64,000 nt of DNA from CBDCCV01 sp965215025. Its GTDB lineage: Bacteria > Bacteroidota > Rhodothermia > Rhodothermales > Salinibacteraceae. The notes under the pieces were generated by a model that saw only the letters and a list, made by a program, of their open reading frames with translations, was not told the DNA's origin and made no database searches. The stretch lies in contig CBDCCV010000002.1 in assembly GCA_965215025.1 (NCBI GenBank), forward strand, positions 1,674,001 to 1,738,000, read 5' to 3'. Positions within the stretch are counted from its first letter, which is position 1, and each line of letters starts with the position of its first letter. Position numbers and translations under genes: made by a program. Positions 24,185 through 32,768 of the stretch are shown here, piece after piece.

Positions 24185-24274
24185 GCGCGAGAGCGAGGGA
24201 GGAGGCAGAAAGCAGCACAGCGCATCTCCAAAGTAGCGCCTGCGGACCGCGCTTTCAAACGCTGCCTCGTTCCG

Positions 24275-26137
24275 TCACGCTGCCGGCACGGCGGCCGGCT
24301 CCAAAACCGCCGCGCGCGCGCTGTGGACGGCGTTGCACAGGTAGATGGCGTCGGCCTCCACGAGGTCGCGTGGGCGCAGGACGCGCTCCCTCACAGCGGG
24401 CAGCGTCTCCAGGAGATGCGCGCGGTAGACGCCCGCCAGCAGCCCGCTCTCCGCGGGCGGCGTGTAGAAAATGCCGTCTTTTTTGACGAAGACGTTCGTG
24501 CACGTGCCTTCGGTGACCTCGCCGCGTTTGTTGAGGAGCAGGGCCTCGTCGTAGCCGGCGGCCTGCGCTTCCTGGAAGGCGGCCTCGTAAACGGCGCGCG
24601 CCGTCGTTTTGTGGAAGAAGAGCGGGTCCTCAGCATCGACGCGCTGCCGGGCGAAATGGACGCGCAGCGGCAGCCCTTCCGATGCGGCCTTCGGCGGCAG
24701 CGGCGTCGCCTCCACGGCGAGGCGCCCGGCGGCGTCCAGCGTGGCGCGCACCTTGTGGCGCGTCTCGGGATCGAGCGCTTCGGTCTTCTCTTCTACACGC
24801 CGGCGCAACGCATCGCTATCGAATGGATAGCCGAAGTAGGCCGCCGAGCGCGCCATCCGCCGAGCGTGCCGGTCCAAGAGCGCGACCTCGCCCTCGGCCC
24901 AAAGCATCGTCTCGATGAGCGCGGGCGGCCCCTCGCCCGGCGCCGCCTGCGCCGATTTTTCTTCTGAAAGAAACCGCGCCTTGAGCAGGCACTCGGCGTA
25001 CTCGGCTTCCGCCTCGGAGTCCCAGACAATGCCGCCGCCGGTGCCCATCGTGCCTTTTCCCTCGCCCAGCACCACCGTGCGGATGGCTACGTTGAAGGCG
25101 GCCTCGGCGCCTCCGGCGTGACCCGGCCCCGCGTAGCCGATGGCGCCGCAGTACATCCCGCGCGGCTTTTCCTCGAGATCGCGGATGACCTGCATGGCGC
25201 GGATTTTTGGCGCGCCGGTGACGGAGCCGCAGGGGAAGAGCGCGCGGAAGATCTCTGCGTAGCCGGCGCCGTCTTGAAGCGTGCCTTCGACGGTGGAGGT
25301 CATCTGCGTGACGGTCTCGTACGGCTCCGTCTCGAAAAGCCTCGGCACGCGCACCGAGCCGGGCCGGCAGCACACCGAGAGGTCGTTGCGCAGGAGATCG
25401 ACGATCATGAGGTTCTCCGCGCGGCTCTTCTCGTCGGCGGCGAGCCAGGCGCTGAGGGCCTCGTCCTCGGCGAGCGTGCGGCCCCGGCGGACGGTGCCCT
25501 TCATCGGGCGCGTGACGAGCTTTTCGCCCTCGCGGCGGAAGAACAGCTCGGGCGACAGGCTCAGGACGCGCGCCGCGCCCGTGTTCAAGAGGGCGCCGTA
25601 CGCCACGCGCTGCCGCCGCCGGAGCGCCCGGTAGAGCGCCACCGCGCTCCCCTCGAAGCCGAAGACGACCCGGTCGGTCAGGTTGATCTGATAGACATCG
25701 CCTGCGCGGATGTGCGCTTTGACGGCGGCGATCTTTTGGCGATAGGCGTCGCGCCCAATCGCAAAGCGCGGATGGCAGACCGCGTAGCCCTGCGCGCCGG
25801 CGGCGTCTCTGAGCAGCGCCTCGACCGCCTCGGCGCCGAGCACCTGGCGGTCCGCGTACACGCCGAACCACGCCAGTGGCTGCGCCCCGTTTTCCTCTGC
25901 CGGCCCGATGCGCTCAAAGGCGTAGCCGGCCTCGTAGCCGAGGTAGCCGGCCACGTAACGCCCCGCAGCCACGGCGTCGTCGATCTGCTCAAGGAGCGCC
26001 GGCACGCCCGATGGGGCACGCGCCGTGAGGACGCGTTCCGGCCGTGCGAAGAGGAAGCTGCGCCGGGGGCCGGCGTCTCTGTCGGGCCGCGTGGCGTCCA
26101 GGAGGACGGTGCCGGGCGGCGGCCAGGGGCCTGTCAT
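24275..26137 (-). CDS. pabB: Fused aminodeoxychorismate synthase component I and aminodeoxychorismate lyase
   Basis: A 620-residue bifunctional enzyme for p-aminobenzoate, the folate precursor. Residues 1 to about 375 are PabB. The catalytic RPMKGT motif with its lysine lies near residue 229; AENLMIVDLLRNDL and GSVTGAPKIRAMQ follow. From about 395 to the end it is a PabC-like fold-IV PLP enzyme, with the lysine in FFHKTTARAVYEAAF and the TEGTCTNVFV block. The amidotransferase PabA would have to be supplied from elsewhere. Such PabB-PabC fusions are known in many bacteria. The full length matches the fused family. Confidence 0.93.
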   Translation of the reverse strand: MTGPWPPPGTVLLDATRPDRDAGPRRSFLFARPERVLTARAPSGVPALLEQIDDAVAAGRYVAGYLGYEAGYAFERIGPAEENGAQPLAWFGVYADRQVLGAEAVEALLRDAAGAQGYAVCHPRFAIGRDAYRQKIAAVKAHIRAGDVYQINLTDRVVFGFEGSAVALYRALRRRQRVAYGALLNTGAARVLSLSPELFFRREGEKLVTRPMKGTVRRGRTLAEDEALSAWLAADEKSRAENLMIVDLLRNDLSVCCRPGSVRVPRLFETEPYETVTQMTSTVEGTLQDGAGYAEIFRALFPCGSVTGAPKIRAMQVIRDLEEKPRGMYCGAIGYAGPGHAGGAEAAFNVAIRTVVLGEGKGTMGTGGGIVWDSEAEAEYAECLLKARFLSEEKSAQAAPGEGPPALIETMLWAEGEVALLDRHARRMARSAAYFGYPFDSDALRRRVEEKTEALDPETRHKVRATLDAAGRLAVEATPLPPKAASEGLPLRVHFARQRVDAEDPLFFHKTTARAVYEAAFQEAQAAGYDEALLLNKRGEVTEGTCTNVFVKKDGIFYTPPAESGLLAGVYRAHLLETLPAVRERVLRPRDLVEADAIYLCNAVHSARAAVLEPAAVPAA

Positions 26138-26239
26138 GATGCGCGCTGCTGCAGTTCGGGAGCTTCTTGCCGTAGAACGCGCAAGGTACTCGGCAACAAG
26201 CGCGCTTGTTCGTCCAACGCGGACGGCCCGGCGCTGGGA

Positions 26240-26557
26240 TCAGTTGAGGCAAAGAACGCAGCTTTCCATCGAAGCGTGGCCGGCGCCGTCGTGCAGGAGC
26301 AGCGGCACTTCGATGCGCACGGGCTGCGCCTCGTGCGCCACTTCCGTGCTGTGCGCAGGTACGGCCAGGGGCTGCGCAGCCGGAGCGCTACGCTGACGCA
26401 TCTGCCGTTGCGCTACGAGGCCGTCATGCACTTCAGCCTCCTTCTGCACCGATGCAGGGCGCAGCGCGTGCCGGTAAACCATCTCGTAGACGTAAAGCGC
26501 CGCGATGACGAGCGCCGGCATGAGCCAGACCGCAGCAAGGAGGAAGAAGACATGCAT
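26240..26557 (-). CDS. Hypothetical small membrane protein
   Basis: A 105-residue protein when started at ATG 26557. Residues 1-28 form one membrane segment (HVFFLLAAVWLMPALVIAAL), followed by a soluble tail of about 75 residues rich in Gln, Ala and His. It ends with two Cys in MESCVLCLN. An alternative ATG at 26614 adds 19 residues. The divergent esterase gene starts at 26826. I recognise no family, and the coding call rests on frame length and the membrane segment. Confidence 0.5.
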   Translation of the reverse strand: MHVFFLLAAVWLMPALVIAALYVYEMVYRHALRPASVQKEAEVHDGLVAQRQMRQRSAPAAQPLAVPAHSTEVAHEAQPVRIEVPLLLHDGAGHASMESCVLCLN

Positions 26558-26825
26558 GGCAGAAAAAGAACCCAAGGGGAAAAGCAGCAGCGTTAAGTGG
26601 CGCATTTCACCCACCCAAGGACAATACCAAACTTTCTATCACCCGCTCAGTGTACATCATATGCTGTTTATGACTTTCCGCTTTGCATCCTTCAGTACGA
26701 TTCACTCCACCGTGCTACGTTTCTACCCAATCGTACTCTGCTCGTTTTCCGTTAGATTGCTACGCGGGGGCTTGGTATCATGCGCGTGTACGTGTCTTAT
26801 CGGCTATGCTTTTCCTTCTTTTTCG

Positions 26826-27536
26826 ATGCAGCGCGACTACGTTTCCTGGCACAGCCCCCGCCTCGGCCGCACGATGGAGCTGCTCGTCTTCGGTCATGCG
26901 GGGACGCCGGTGGTGGCGTTCCCGTCGAGCCGCGGGCGCTTCCACGAGTGGGAGGACTTCGGCATGGTCGCCGCCCTGGCCGGCAAGCTTGACGCAGGCC
27001 ACAACATGCTCTTCTGCGCGGACTCGGTAGACGAGGAGAGCCTGTATAACCGCGGCGTGCATCCGCGCGTGCGCATCGTGCGGCACCGGCAGTACGAGCG
27101 CTACGTCATGGACGAACTGCTGCCGTTTGCGCAGCACCGTGCGCGGCGCGAGTTTGTCATCGCCACCGGGGCAAGCTTTGGGGCGTACCACGCCGTCAAC
27201 TTCGTCTTTAAGCAGCCGTGGCGCTTCGGGAAGCTTATTTCGCTGAGCGGCGCCTTTGACATCCGCACGCAGCTTGACGGGCATTACGACGACGACGTGT
27301 ACTTTAGCAACCCCATCGATTACCTTCCCAACCTCCGCGACGAGGGCACGCTCGACGCCCTGCGCCGCACGCCCATCGTCCTCACCGCCGGCGAGCACGA
27401 CCCCTGCCGCGGCGCCAACGACCACCTGAGCCGCGTGCTCCACGAGAAAAGCATCGGCCATCACTACGAGCGCGCCGACGGCTTCGGGCACGACTGGCCC
27501 TGGTGGCGCGACCAGATCCGCCGGCACGTTTCTTAA
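26826..27536 (+). CDS. Esterase-family alpha/beta hydrolase
   Basis: A 236-residue hydrolase starting at ATG 26826 (MQRDYVSWHSPRLGR); the longer upstream frame is in AT-rich, non-homologous DNA. The nucleophile is Ser117 in TGASFGAYHA, the acid is Asp in GEHDPC, and the His is in GFGHDWPWW, so the triad is complete. This esterase type accompanies ATP-grasp ligases in other bacteria. Here it opens a plus-strand cluster with two ATP-grasp genes, a glutamine amidotransferase and a second esterase. It may release or trim an ester- or amide-linked product. Confidence 0.85.
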   Translation: MQRDYVSWHSPRLGRTMELLVFGHAGTPVVAFPSSRGRFHEWEDFGMVAALAGKLDAGHNMLFCADSVDEESLYNRGVHPRVRIVRHRQYERYVMDELLPFAQHRARREFVIATGASFGAYHAVNFVFKQPWRFGKLISLSGAFDIRTQLDGHYDDDVYFSNPIDYLPNLRDEGTLDALRRTPIVLTAGEHDPCRGANDHLSRVLHEKSIGHHYERADGFGHDWPWWRDQIRRHVS

Positions 27537-27540
27537 GAAG

Positions 27541-27680
27541 AATGGAGGGGGTTAGGGGTGGAGGAAAGGGAGAGAGATGGGAGGAGATCGTGCCGACGCC
27601 CGCCCTTCCGCGCCTCTCTTCCACGCTTCCGTTCTTCCATTCGCCCTCTCCTCCACTCACCCATTCATCCACTCTCAAAC
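27541..27680. repeat. Purine-to-pyrimidine imperfect inverted repeat
   Basis: The left half is A/G-rich (GAATGGAGGGGG, GGAGGAAAGGGAGAGAG). The right half is C/T-rich (CTTCCATTCGCCCTCTCC, CCACTCACCCATTC). It occupies nearly all of the 149-bp gap between the esterase and the first ATP-grasp gene. Related structures lie at 28622-28698, 23793-23880 and 55070-55136. Confidence 0.6.
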
Positions 27681-27685
27681 CTATT

Positions 27686-28657
27686 ATGAGCACCTCCAAA
27701 CGCATCGGCATCCTGCGCGGAATGGAAACGACGTTCCCCGACGCGCTCGTAGCCCACCTCAACGACGACTACGGCAGCGAGGGCATCGAAGCGTCGTTCG
27801 TAGAGCTTGGCGACGTGCGCATGGACGGCGATCCGGAGTTTGCCGCAATCCTCGACCGGATCTCGCACGAGGTGCCCTTCTACCGCTCGTACCTGAAATG
27901 GGCCGCGCTCAAGGGCACGTACGTGTGCAACAACCCCTTCTGGTGGAGTGCCGACGACAAGTTCATCGACAACGTGATCGCCGAGGAGGCGGGCGTGGCC
28001 GTGCCGAAGAGCCTCATCCTCCCGCACAAGGAGCACCCACCGAACACGGGGCCGCAGACGTTCCGCAACTTGCAGCACCCGCTCGACTGGGACGCCGCGT
28101 GCGCGTACGTCGGCTTCCCGGCGTTCCTCAAGCCGTTCGACGGGGGCGGCTGGCGCGCCGTTACTAAGGTGCACAGCCGCGACGAGCTGCTGGCCGCCTA
28201 CGACGAGAGCGGGACGGACTGCATGATGCTCCAGGAAGGCATCGAGTTCGAGGACTACTACCGCTGCTACGGCCTCGGGCGGCGCGAGGCGCGCATCATG
28301 CGCTACAACCCCAGCGTGCCGTTCCATCTGCGTTACAAGGAGGTGCCCGACGGCCCCATCCCGGAAGAGTTGCACGCCAAGCTCGAACGCGATGTCCTGG
28401 CGCTCTGCCGCGCGCTCGGCTACGACCTCAACACCGTCGAGCTTGCCATACGCGACGGTGTCCCCTACGCCATCGACTTCATGAACCCCGCCCCGGACGC
28501 CGACTACCACTCCGTCGGCACCGAGAACTTCGACTGGGTCGTGCGACGCATGGCGGCGTTTCTCGTGGAGAAGGCGCGGGAAGAACGCCCCGCGCCGCCC
28601 TTTACCGCCAACGGGCTGCTTGAGCAAGGGCGAGTGGGGGAGAGGGAGACAGGGTGA
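27686..28657 (+). CDS. RimK-like ATP-grasp ligase
   Basis: A 323-residue protein. ATG 27686 (MSTSKRIGILRGMETTFPDALV) is preferred because codons before it lie in the palindromic repeat. The ATP-grasp features are FPAFLKPFDGGGWRAVTKV near residue 150, QEGIEFEDYYRCYGLG near 190 and VPYAIDFMNPAPDAD near 270, which supplies the Asp and Asn metal ligands. ATP-grasp ligases join a carboxylate to an amine through an acyl phosphate. The last residues (QGRVGERETG) are read from a purine-rich hairpin repeat. It is followed by the circularly permuted ATP-grasp gene. Confidence 0.88.
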   Translation: MSTSKRIGILRGMETTFPDALVAHLNDDYGSEGIEASFVELGDVRMDGDPEFAAILDRISHEVPFYRSYLKWAALKGTYVCNNPFWWSADDKFIDNVIAEEAGVAVPKSLILPHKEHPPNTGPQTFRNLQHPLDWDAACAYVGFPAFLKPFDGGGWRAVTKVHSRDELLAAYDESGTDCMMLQEGIEFEDYYRCYGLGRREARIMRYNPSVPFHLRYKEVPDGPIPEELHAKLERDVLALCRALGYDLNTVELAIRDGVPYAIDFMNPAPDADYHSVGTENFDWVVRRMAAFLVEKAREERPAPPFTANGLLEQGRVGERETG

Positions 28658-28698
28658 GTGTCGCGTCCCCCTCTCCCACTCGCCCTCTCTCCCTCCCA
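28622..28698. repeat. Purine-rich inverted repeat overlapping the first ATP-grasp gene's end
   Basis: Left arm GGGCGAGTGGGGGAGAGG, right arm CCCCCTCTCCCACTCGCCC, nearly complementary. It provides the final codons and stop of the gene ending at 28657 and fills the gap up to the next ATG at 28702. Confidence 0.75.
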
Positions 28699-28701
28699 AA
28701 C

Positions 28702-30102
28702 ATGACGACGCAGCAGCAGGCCATCGGCCACTACCACGACCTCATCGCGCGCGACCTCCGGGAGGCCGAGGCGCAGCTTGAGCAGCTCCAGGAAGAGCAG
28801 CGCGCGCGCAAGGCCACGTTCGGCGAGCGGCCCATGGCGCACTCGCTCCGCCCCACGCTCCTCACCGAGGCGCAGTACGGCGAGGTGCAGGACGTGGTGT
28901 ACCTCATCCGCCAGGCCATTCTCAAGATTGCCGCCGCGTTTTTTAGCGATCACCGCCTCCTGCGCGAGGAGCTGGGCATGGAGGCGTGGGAGATCGAGCT
29001 GGCCGCCCTCCCCACGAACGTGATCCGCCTCTCGGCCAACGCGCGCATGGACGCCTTTTTGACCGAGCGCTCGTTCAAGTTCGTCGAGTTCAACGGCGAA
29101 AGCCCCGCCGGCATGGCCTACATCCACTGCCTGGCCGATGTCTATCGCGCGCTCCCGCTCTTTCAGGAGTTCGAGAAGAGCTACCCCACGCGGTTCGTCT
29201 CGCCGCTGGAGCACACCGTCCACGCCTTCCTCTTGATCTACCACGAGCAGTTCGGCGGGCGCGAGGAGCGGCCCGCCTTCGCCATCGTGGACCGGCTCGA
29301 CGTGCCCACCATCCACGAGTTCAACCTCATCAAAAGCTACCTCGAGCGCCACGGCTACCCCTGCGAGGTGGCCGACCCGCGCGACCTCGACTGCCGCGAC
29401 GGGTGGATCTACGCCAACGGGCGCAAGATCGACATCCTCTACCGGCGCCTTTTGATGAACGAGTTCTACGCCATCCGCGACGACTGCGGCGCGTACCTCG
29501 ACGGCTACCGCGCGCAGAAGACGTGCTACCTCAACTCCTTCCGCTCGAAGCTCGTCCACAAGAAAGCCATCTTCTCTTTCCTGACGAACAAGGCGTACAC
29601 CGGCGTCTTGAGCGCCTCCGAGCGCGAGGCCATCGCCCGCCACATCCCGTGGACGCGCCGGCTCCGGGAGCAGGAAACGGCCTTCCGCGGGCTGACGGTG
29701 GACCTCGTCGAGTTCGTGCGCGCCAACCGGAAGTACTTCATCATCAAGCCCAACGACGAGTACGGCGGCACGGGCGTCACGCTCGGCTTCGCCGCCTCGC
29801 AGTCAGAGTGGGAGGCCGCCATCGCCAAGGGCTTGGAAGCCGGCCACGTCGTTCAGGAGAAGGTGGACATCCACCGCGAGCCGTTCCTCATGCGCACGGG
29901 CGATGGCGGCGAAGCCGGCGGCGGCTGGGACCTCGTGCCCACCATCATCGACCTGGACCCGTACATCAACGGGCCGCTCATGGGCGGCTGCCTCACGCGC
30001 ACCTCCGCCACGAACCTGGCCAACGTCACCGCCGGCGGCGGCACGCTCCCGCTCTTCATCCTGCGCGGCACGTTCAGCACGGAGCCGCCGCTTGGCACCT
30101 GA
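28702..30102 (+). CDS. Circularly permuted ATP-grasp family ligase
   Basis: A 466-residue protein from ATG 28702. A long N-terminal coiled region (residues 15-45) is followed by the permuted ATP-grasp core. This includes FKFVEFNGESPAGM near residue 128, IDILYRRLLMNEFY near 250, KYFIIKPNDEYGGTGV near 345 (nucleotide-binding Lys and Gly loop) and NLANVTAGGGTLPLF near the end. The family is typically paired with RimK-like ATP-grasp enzymes and amidotransferases in predicted amide-bond-forming pathways. It lies directly between the first ATP-grasp gene and the Uma2/amidotransferase genes. The product of the pathway is unknown. Confidence 0.88.
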   Translation: MTTQQQAIGHYHDLIARDLREAEAQLEQLQEEQRARKATFGERPMAHSLRPTLLTEAQYGEVQDVVYLIRQAILKIAAAFFSDHRLLREELGMEAWEIELAALPTNVIRLSANARMDAFLTERSFKFVEFNGESPAGMAYIHCLADVYRALPLFQEFEKSYPTRFVSPLEHTVHAFLLIYHEQFGGREERPAFAIVDRLDVPTIHEFNLIKSYLERHGYPCEVADPRDLDCRDGWIYANGRKIDILYRRLLMNEFYAIRDDCGAYLDGYRAQKTCYLNSFRSKLVHKKAIFSFLTNKAYTGVLSASEREAIARHIPWTRRLREQETAFRGLTVDLVEFVRANRKYFIIKPNDEYGGTGVTLGFAASQSEWEAAIAKGLEAGHVVQEKVDIHREPFLMRTGDGGEAGGGWDLVPTIIDLDPYINGPLMGGCLTRTSATNLANVTAGGGTLPLFILRGTFSTEPPLGT

Positions 30103-30164
30103 GCGCGCGGCGCCCGTTCTCTTTCTTCGGATGCGCCCTTCTTCCACCAACGCCGCCTTCTGCC

Positions 30165-30677
30165 ATGGAAACGCGCCTGCGCGAAGCGCCGGGCCTGGCC
30201 GCCTGGCGCCACGCCCTCGCCGACAAGAGCCTGCACGACCTCCCCTACAAAGTCGAAACCAACGAGCGCGAGCAGATCGTCTTGAGTCCGCACAAGCGCA
30301 GCCACAGCGACGTTCAAGGGGAGCTGATTCGGCTCCTGTACCACCACCTCAGCGGAGGCTACGCGCGACCCGAATACCCCGTCCAAACGCGCAAAGGCGT
30401 CAAGATGTGCGACGTGGTGTGGATGTCGCCCGCGCGCTACGCAGAGGCCAAGGCGGAAGAGGACGCCAGCCTCGTCGCGCCGGAGATCTGCATCGAGGTG
30501 CGCTCGGCGTCGAACACGCAGGCGGAGATGGACGAGAAGCGCGCGCTCTACTTCGAGCGCGGTGCTGAGGAGGTCTGGGTTGTGAGCGCGGATGGGAAGA
30601 TCACGTTTTACACGGAGAAAGGCCGCGCCGAGGCGTCGGCGCGTGTGCCGGACTTTCCGTCAGCCATCGAGATCTAA
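30165..30677 (+). CDS. Uma2-family (DUF820) putative endonuclease
   Basis: A 170-residue protein of the Uma2 family, which has a PD-(D/E)XK nuclease fold. Visible blocks are RSHSDVQGELIRLLYHHL (residues 46-63), YPVQTRKGVKMCDVVWMS with the catalytic Asp, and APEICIEVRSASNT, where the Glu of ExK is present but the Lys position reads Arg-Ser. The role of Uma2 proteins is largely unknown. They are numerous in some genomes and behave like mobile genes. It sits inside the ATP-grasp cluster but nothing ties it to that pathway. A second, broken Uma2 copy lies at 33397-33728. Confidence 0.82.
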   Translation: METRLREAPGLAAWRHALADKSLHDLPYKVETNEREQIVLSPHKRSHSDVQGELIRLLYHHLSGGYARPEYPVQTRKGVKMCDVVWMSPARYAEAKAEEDASLVAPEICIEVRSASNTQAEMDEKRALYFERGAEEVWVVSADGKITFYTEKGRAEASARVPDFPSAIEI

Positions 30678-30788
30678 TTCTCGTTTCCTTCTCGCCTCGG
30701 TAGAAACCGTGCGCGCCGGTGCGGCTTGAAGCGTGCTCGCTCAGCCTCCCGCAGTTCCCCATCCGCCGCGTTCCCTGCGGCCCGCTCA

Positions 30789-31631
30789 ATGGACACGCCC
30801 CCTCTCCGTACCGCCCTGCTCGACCTCTACAACGGCGAGCCGAACCTGGGCGTCGACGCGCTCCGTCGGCTGCTTGACGACGCAGGCTTTGCCACTGAGC
30901 GCTTCGACGTGCGCGCCAAGGGCGAGGTGCCCGGCCTGGAGTACGACGTGTACCTCGCCTCGGGCGGCCCCGGCAGCCCCTTCGACGGCGAGGGCACGGC
31001 CTGGGAGAAGCGCTACTTTGACTGGATCGAAGGCGTCTGGGACCACAACGCGCGGGCCAAGGCACAGCCGGGCACGGCCTCGAAGAAGCACGTCCTCTTC
31101 ATCTGCCACTCCTTTCAGATGATGTGCCGCTTTTTCGGCCTCGGCGAGGTGACGAAGCGGCGCAAGAGGTCCTTCGGCATCTTCCCCGTCCACCCGACGG
31201 AGGCCGGCCGGCGCGACCCGCTCTTCGCGCCGCTCCCTGACCCATTCCACGCCGCCGACTTCCGCGCCTGGCAAGTCACGCAGCCCAACCGAGCACGCCT
31301 TGCCGAACTCGGCGCCGAGGTCCTGGCCTTGGAGAAAGAACGCTCGCGGCCGGATTTGAAGCGCGCGCTCATGGCCGTCCGCCTCACGCCCGAACTCGTC
31401 GGCACGCAGTTTCACCCGGAGGCCGATCCGGAGGGGATGCTCCGGCACTTCCGCCGGCCCAAGCGCCGCAGGAAGATCGAGGCGCAGGTGGGCCGGGAAG
31501 AGTACGCGCGCCTGGTCCGCCGCCTCGCCGATCCGAACCGCCTCGCCCCGACGCACGCGCAGGTCATCCCGGCGTTTTTGAAAGGGGCCGTGGCGGACCT
31601 GCGCCCGGAAGCCGTCGCGGAGGCGGCGTGA
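30789..31631 (+). CDS. Class I glutamine amidotransferase
   Basis: A 280-residue protein from ATG 30789. It has the GATase-I triad: Cys106 in FICHSFQMMC, then His209 and Glu211 in TQFHPEADPEG. The oxyanion strand is ASGGPGSPFDG (57-67). These domains take ammonia from glutamine and pass it to a synthetase. It has its own C-terminal extension of about 60 residues and no fused synthetase. The adjacent ATP-grasp ligases are therefore the likely ammonia users. Its sequence is not that of a GuaA, CarA or PabA subunit. Confidence 0.87.
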   Translation: MDTPPLRTALLDLYNGEPNLGVDALRRLLDDAGFATERFDVRAKGEVPGLEYDVYLASGGPGSPFDGEGTAWEKRYFDWIEGVWDHNARAKAQPGTASKKHVLFICHSFQMMCRFFGLGEVTKRRKRSFGIFPVHPTEAGRRDPLFAPLPDPFHAADFRAWQVTQPNRARLAELGAEVLALEKERSRPDLKRALMAVRLTPELVGTQFHPEADPEGMLRHFRRPKRRRKIEAQVGREEYARLVRRLADPNRLAPTHAQVIPAFLKGAVADLRPEAVAEAA

Positions 31632-31650
31632 TCCCTTTCGCGTCTGCGCG

Positions 31651-31679
31651 GTGGGAAGCGTATTGCGATGCGCCCCCGC
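31651..31679. repeat. Decayed family I palindrome at the second esterase start
   Basis: GTGGGAAGCGTATTGCG followed by ATGCGCCCCCGCG resembles the 28-bp family I palindrome with several changes. The ATG proposed as the esterase start (31668) lies inside it. Confidence 0.45.
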
Positions 31680-32729
31680 GTCATGCTTCACCCCCTGCTT
31701 GCTGTGGACGTTCTCGTCAGGAAGATTCTGCGCCGGCACCGCGCCTCGCTCCGGGGCGCGCTCTGCCACCGAAAGCTGCGCTCGGAGGCGCTTGGGATCG
31801 CCAAGCCGTACCTCGTTTACGAGCCGCCCGGCGTGGCGCTCCTGGAGAAGCTGCCGGTGCTCTACCTCTTCCGCGGGCACGAGCGCGAGTGGGCCAACCC
31901 GCACGAAGACGCCTCGCGCCGGACCACGGCCATCGAGGACCTCGACTGGCTCATCCACGAGGAACGGCTGCCGCCGCTCGTGGCCGTGATGCCGGGCCTG
32001 TCAAGCGCCGACAACCACATCCCCGCCCTCGGCATCAACATGGCCGGCACGTGGCCCGATGCGAAGCAAGGCCTGGGCACGGGCCGCTTCTGGACCTTCT
32101 TGACGGAGGAGCTGATCCCCTCCATCGACAGGCGCTACCCGCAGGCGGAGGGCGGGCTGCGCCTCATGGCAGGCTTCTCGCTGGGCGGATACACGGTGAG
32201 CCTCCTTGCCATGCAGCACGCCGGCTACTTCGACCACGCCGCGCTCTACGACGGCACGCTGATGTGGCCCGGCCACCGCGACCCCCGCGCGAAAGAGAAA
32301 AAGCCCTCCCCGAAGCAGAAAAAGGAAACGGCCGCCTCGACGCACAGGACGTCGCCCGCGCCCGCCGGCTGCACCGATCCGATCTGGTGCCGCGCCGGCC
32401 TCTTCAACGCGGCGCTCGGCCACCCGCGCGACGCCGCCGCGCTCAAGCGCTGGAACCCGACCGACACGCTGCGCGATGCCGAGGCCGGGGCGCTGGCCGC
32501 CATGCAGCGCACCACGCTCTGGCTCCGCTGCGCCGCCGCCGACGGCGGCAAAGGCAACCGCGACCGCGCGCGCTTTTTTGCCAAGCTGCTTAGGGAGCGC
32601 GGCCTGCCGCTCGGCTTCGAGGGCGGCGACGTGGTCCTGCACCCAGAGGCCGCGCACACCTGGCACTGGGCAGACCGCTTCCTGGTGCTTTTCCTCAGCG
32701 GCATTTTCAGCGCGGTGGCCGTGCCGTAA
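31668..32729 (+). CDS. Enterochelin-esterase-like alpha/beta hydrolase
   Basis: A 353-residue protein with ATG at 31668, or 31683 as an alternative. It resembles the esterase family of Fes and tannase-type hydrolases: VAVMPGLSSADNH near residue 105, the nucleophile in LMAGFSLGGYTVS near 170 and a late His in AAHTWHWADRFL near 335. A lysine-rich insertion lies around residues 210-225. It closes the plus-strand ATP-grasp/amidotransferase cluster, which also starts with an esterase at 26826. Two different esterases in one cluster suggest that the product is protected, exported or recycled as an ester or amide conjugate. Confidence 0.82.
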   Translation: MRPRVMLHPLLAVDVLVRKILRRHRASLRGALCHRKLRSEALGIAKPYLVYEPPGVALLEKLPVLYLFRGHEREWANPHEDASRRTTAIEDLDWLIHEERLPPLVAVMPGLSSADNHIPALGINMAGTWPDAKQGLGTGRFWTFLTEELIPSIDRRYPQAEGGLRLMAGFSLGGYTVSLLAMQHAGYFDHAALYDGTLMWPGHRDPRAKEKKPSPKQKKETAASTHRTSPAPAGCTDPIWCRAGLFNAALGHPRDAAALKRWNPTDTLRDAEAGALAAMQRTTLWLRCAAADGGKGNRDRARFFAKLLRERGLPLGFEGGDVVLHPEAAHTWHWADRFLVLFLSGIFSAVAVP

Positions 32730-32768
32730 AGTGGCCGTGCCACAAGCTCGCAGGCGCGCCTCGGGCCG

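Noticed and set aside
23520..24218. 232-codon frame covering the small membrane gene and the ArsR region
   Set aside because: The N-terminal two thirds is arginine/alanine-rich shadow of the ArsR gene and the hairpin; the membrane part from ATG 23771 is the plausible gene.
26505..26825. Upstream extension of the first esterase
   Set aside because: The extra 107 codons lie in AT-rich DNA, overlap the divergent small membrane gene and show no family similarity; ATG 26826 fits the esterase start.
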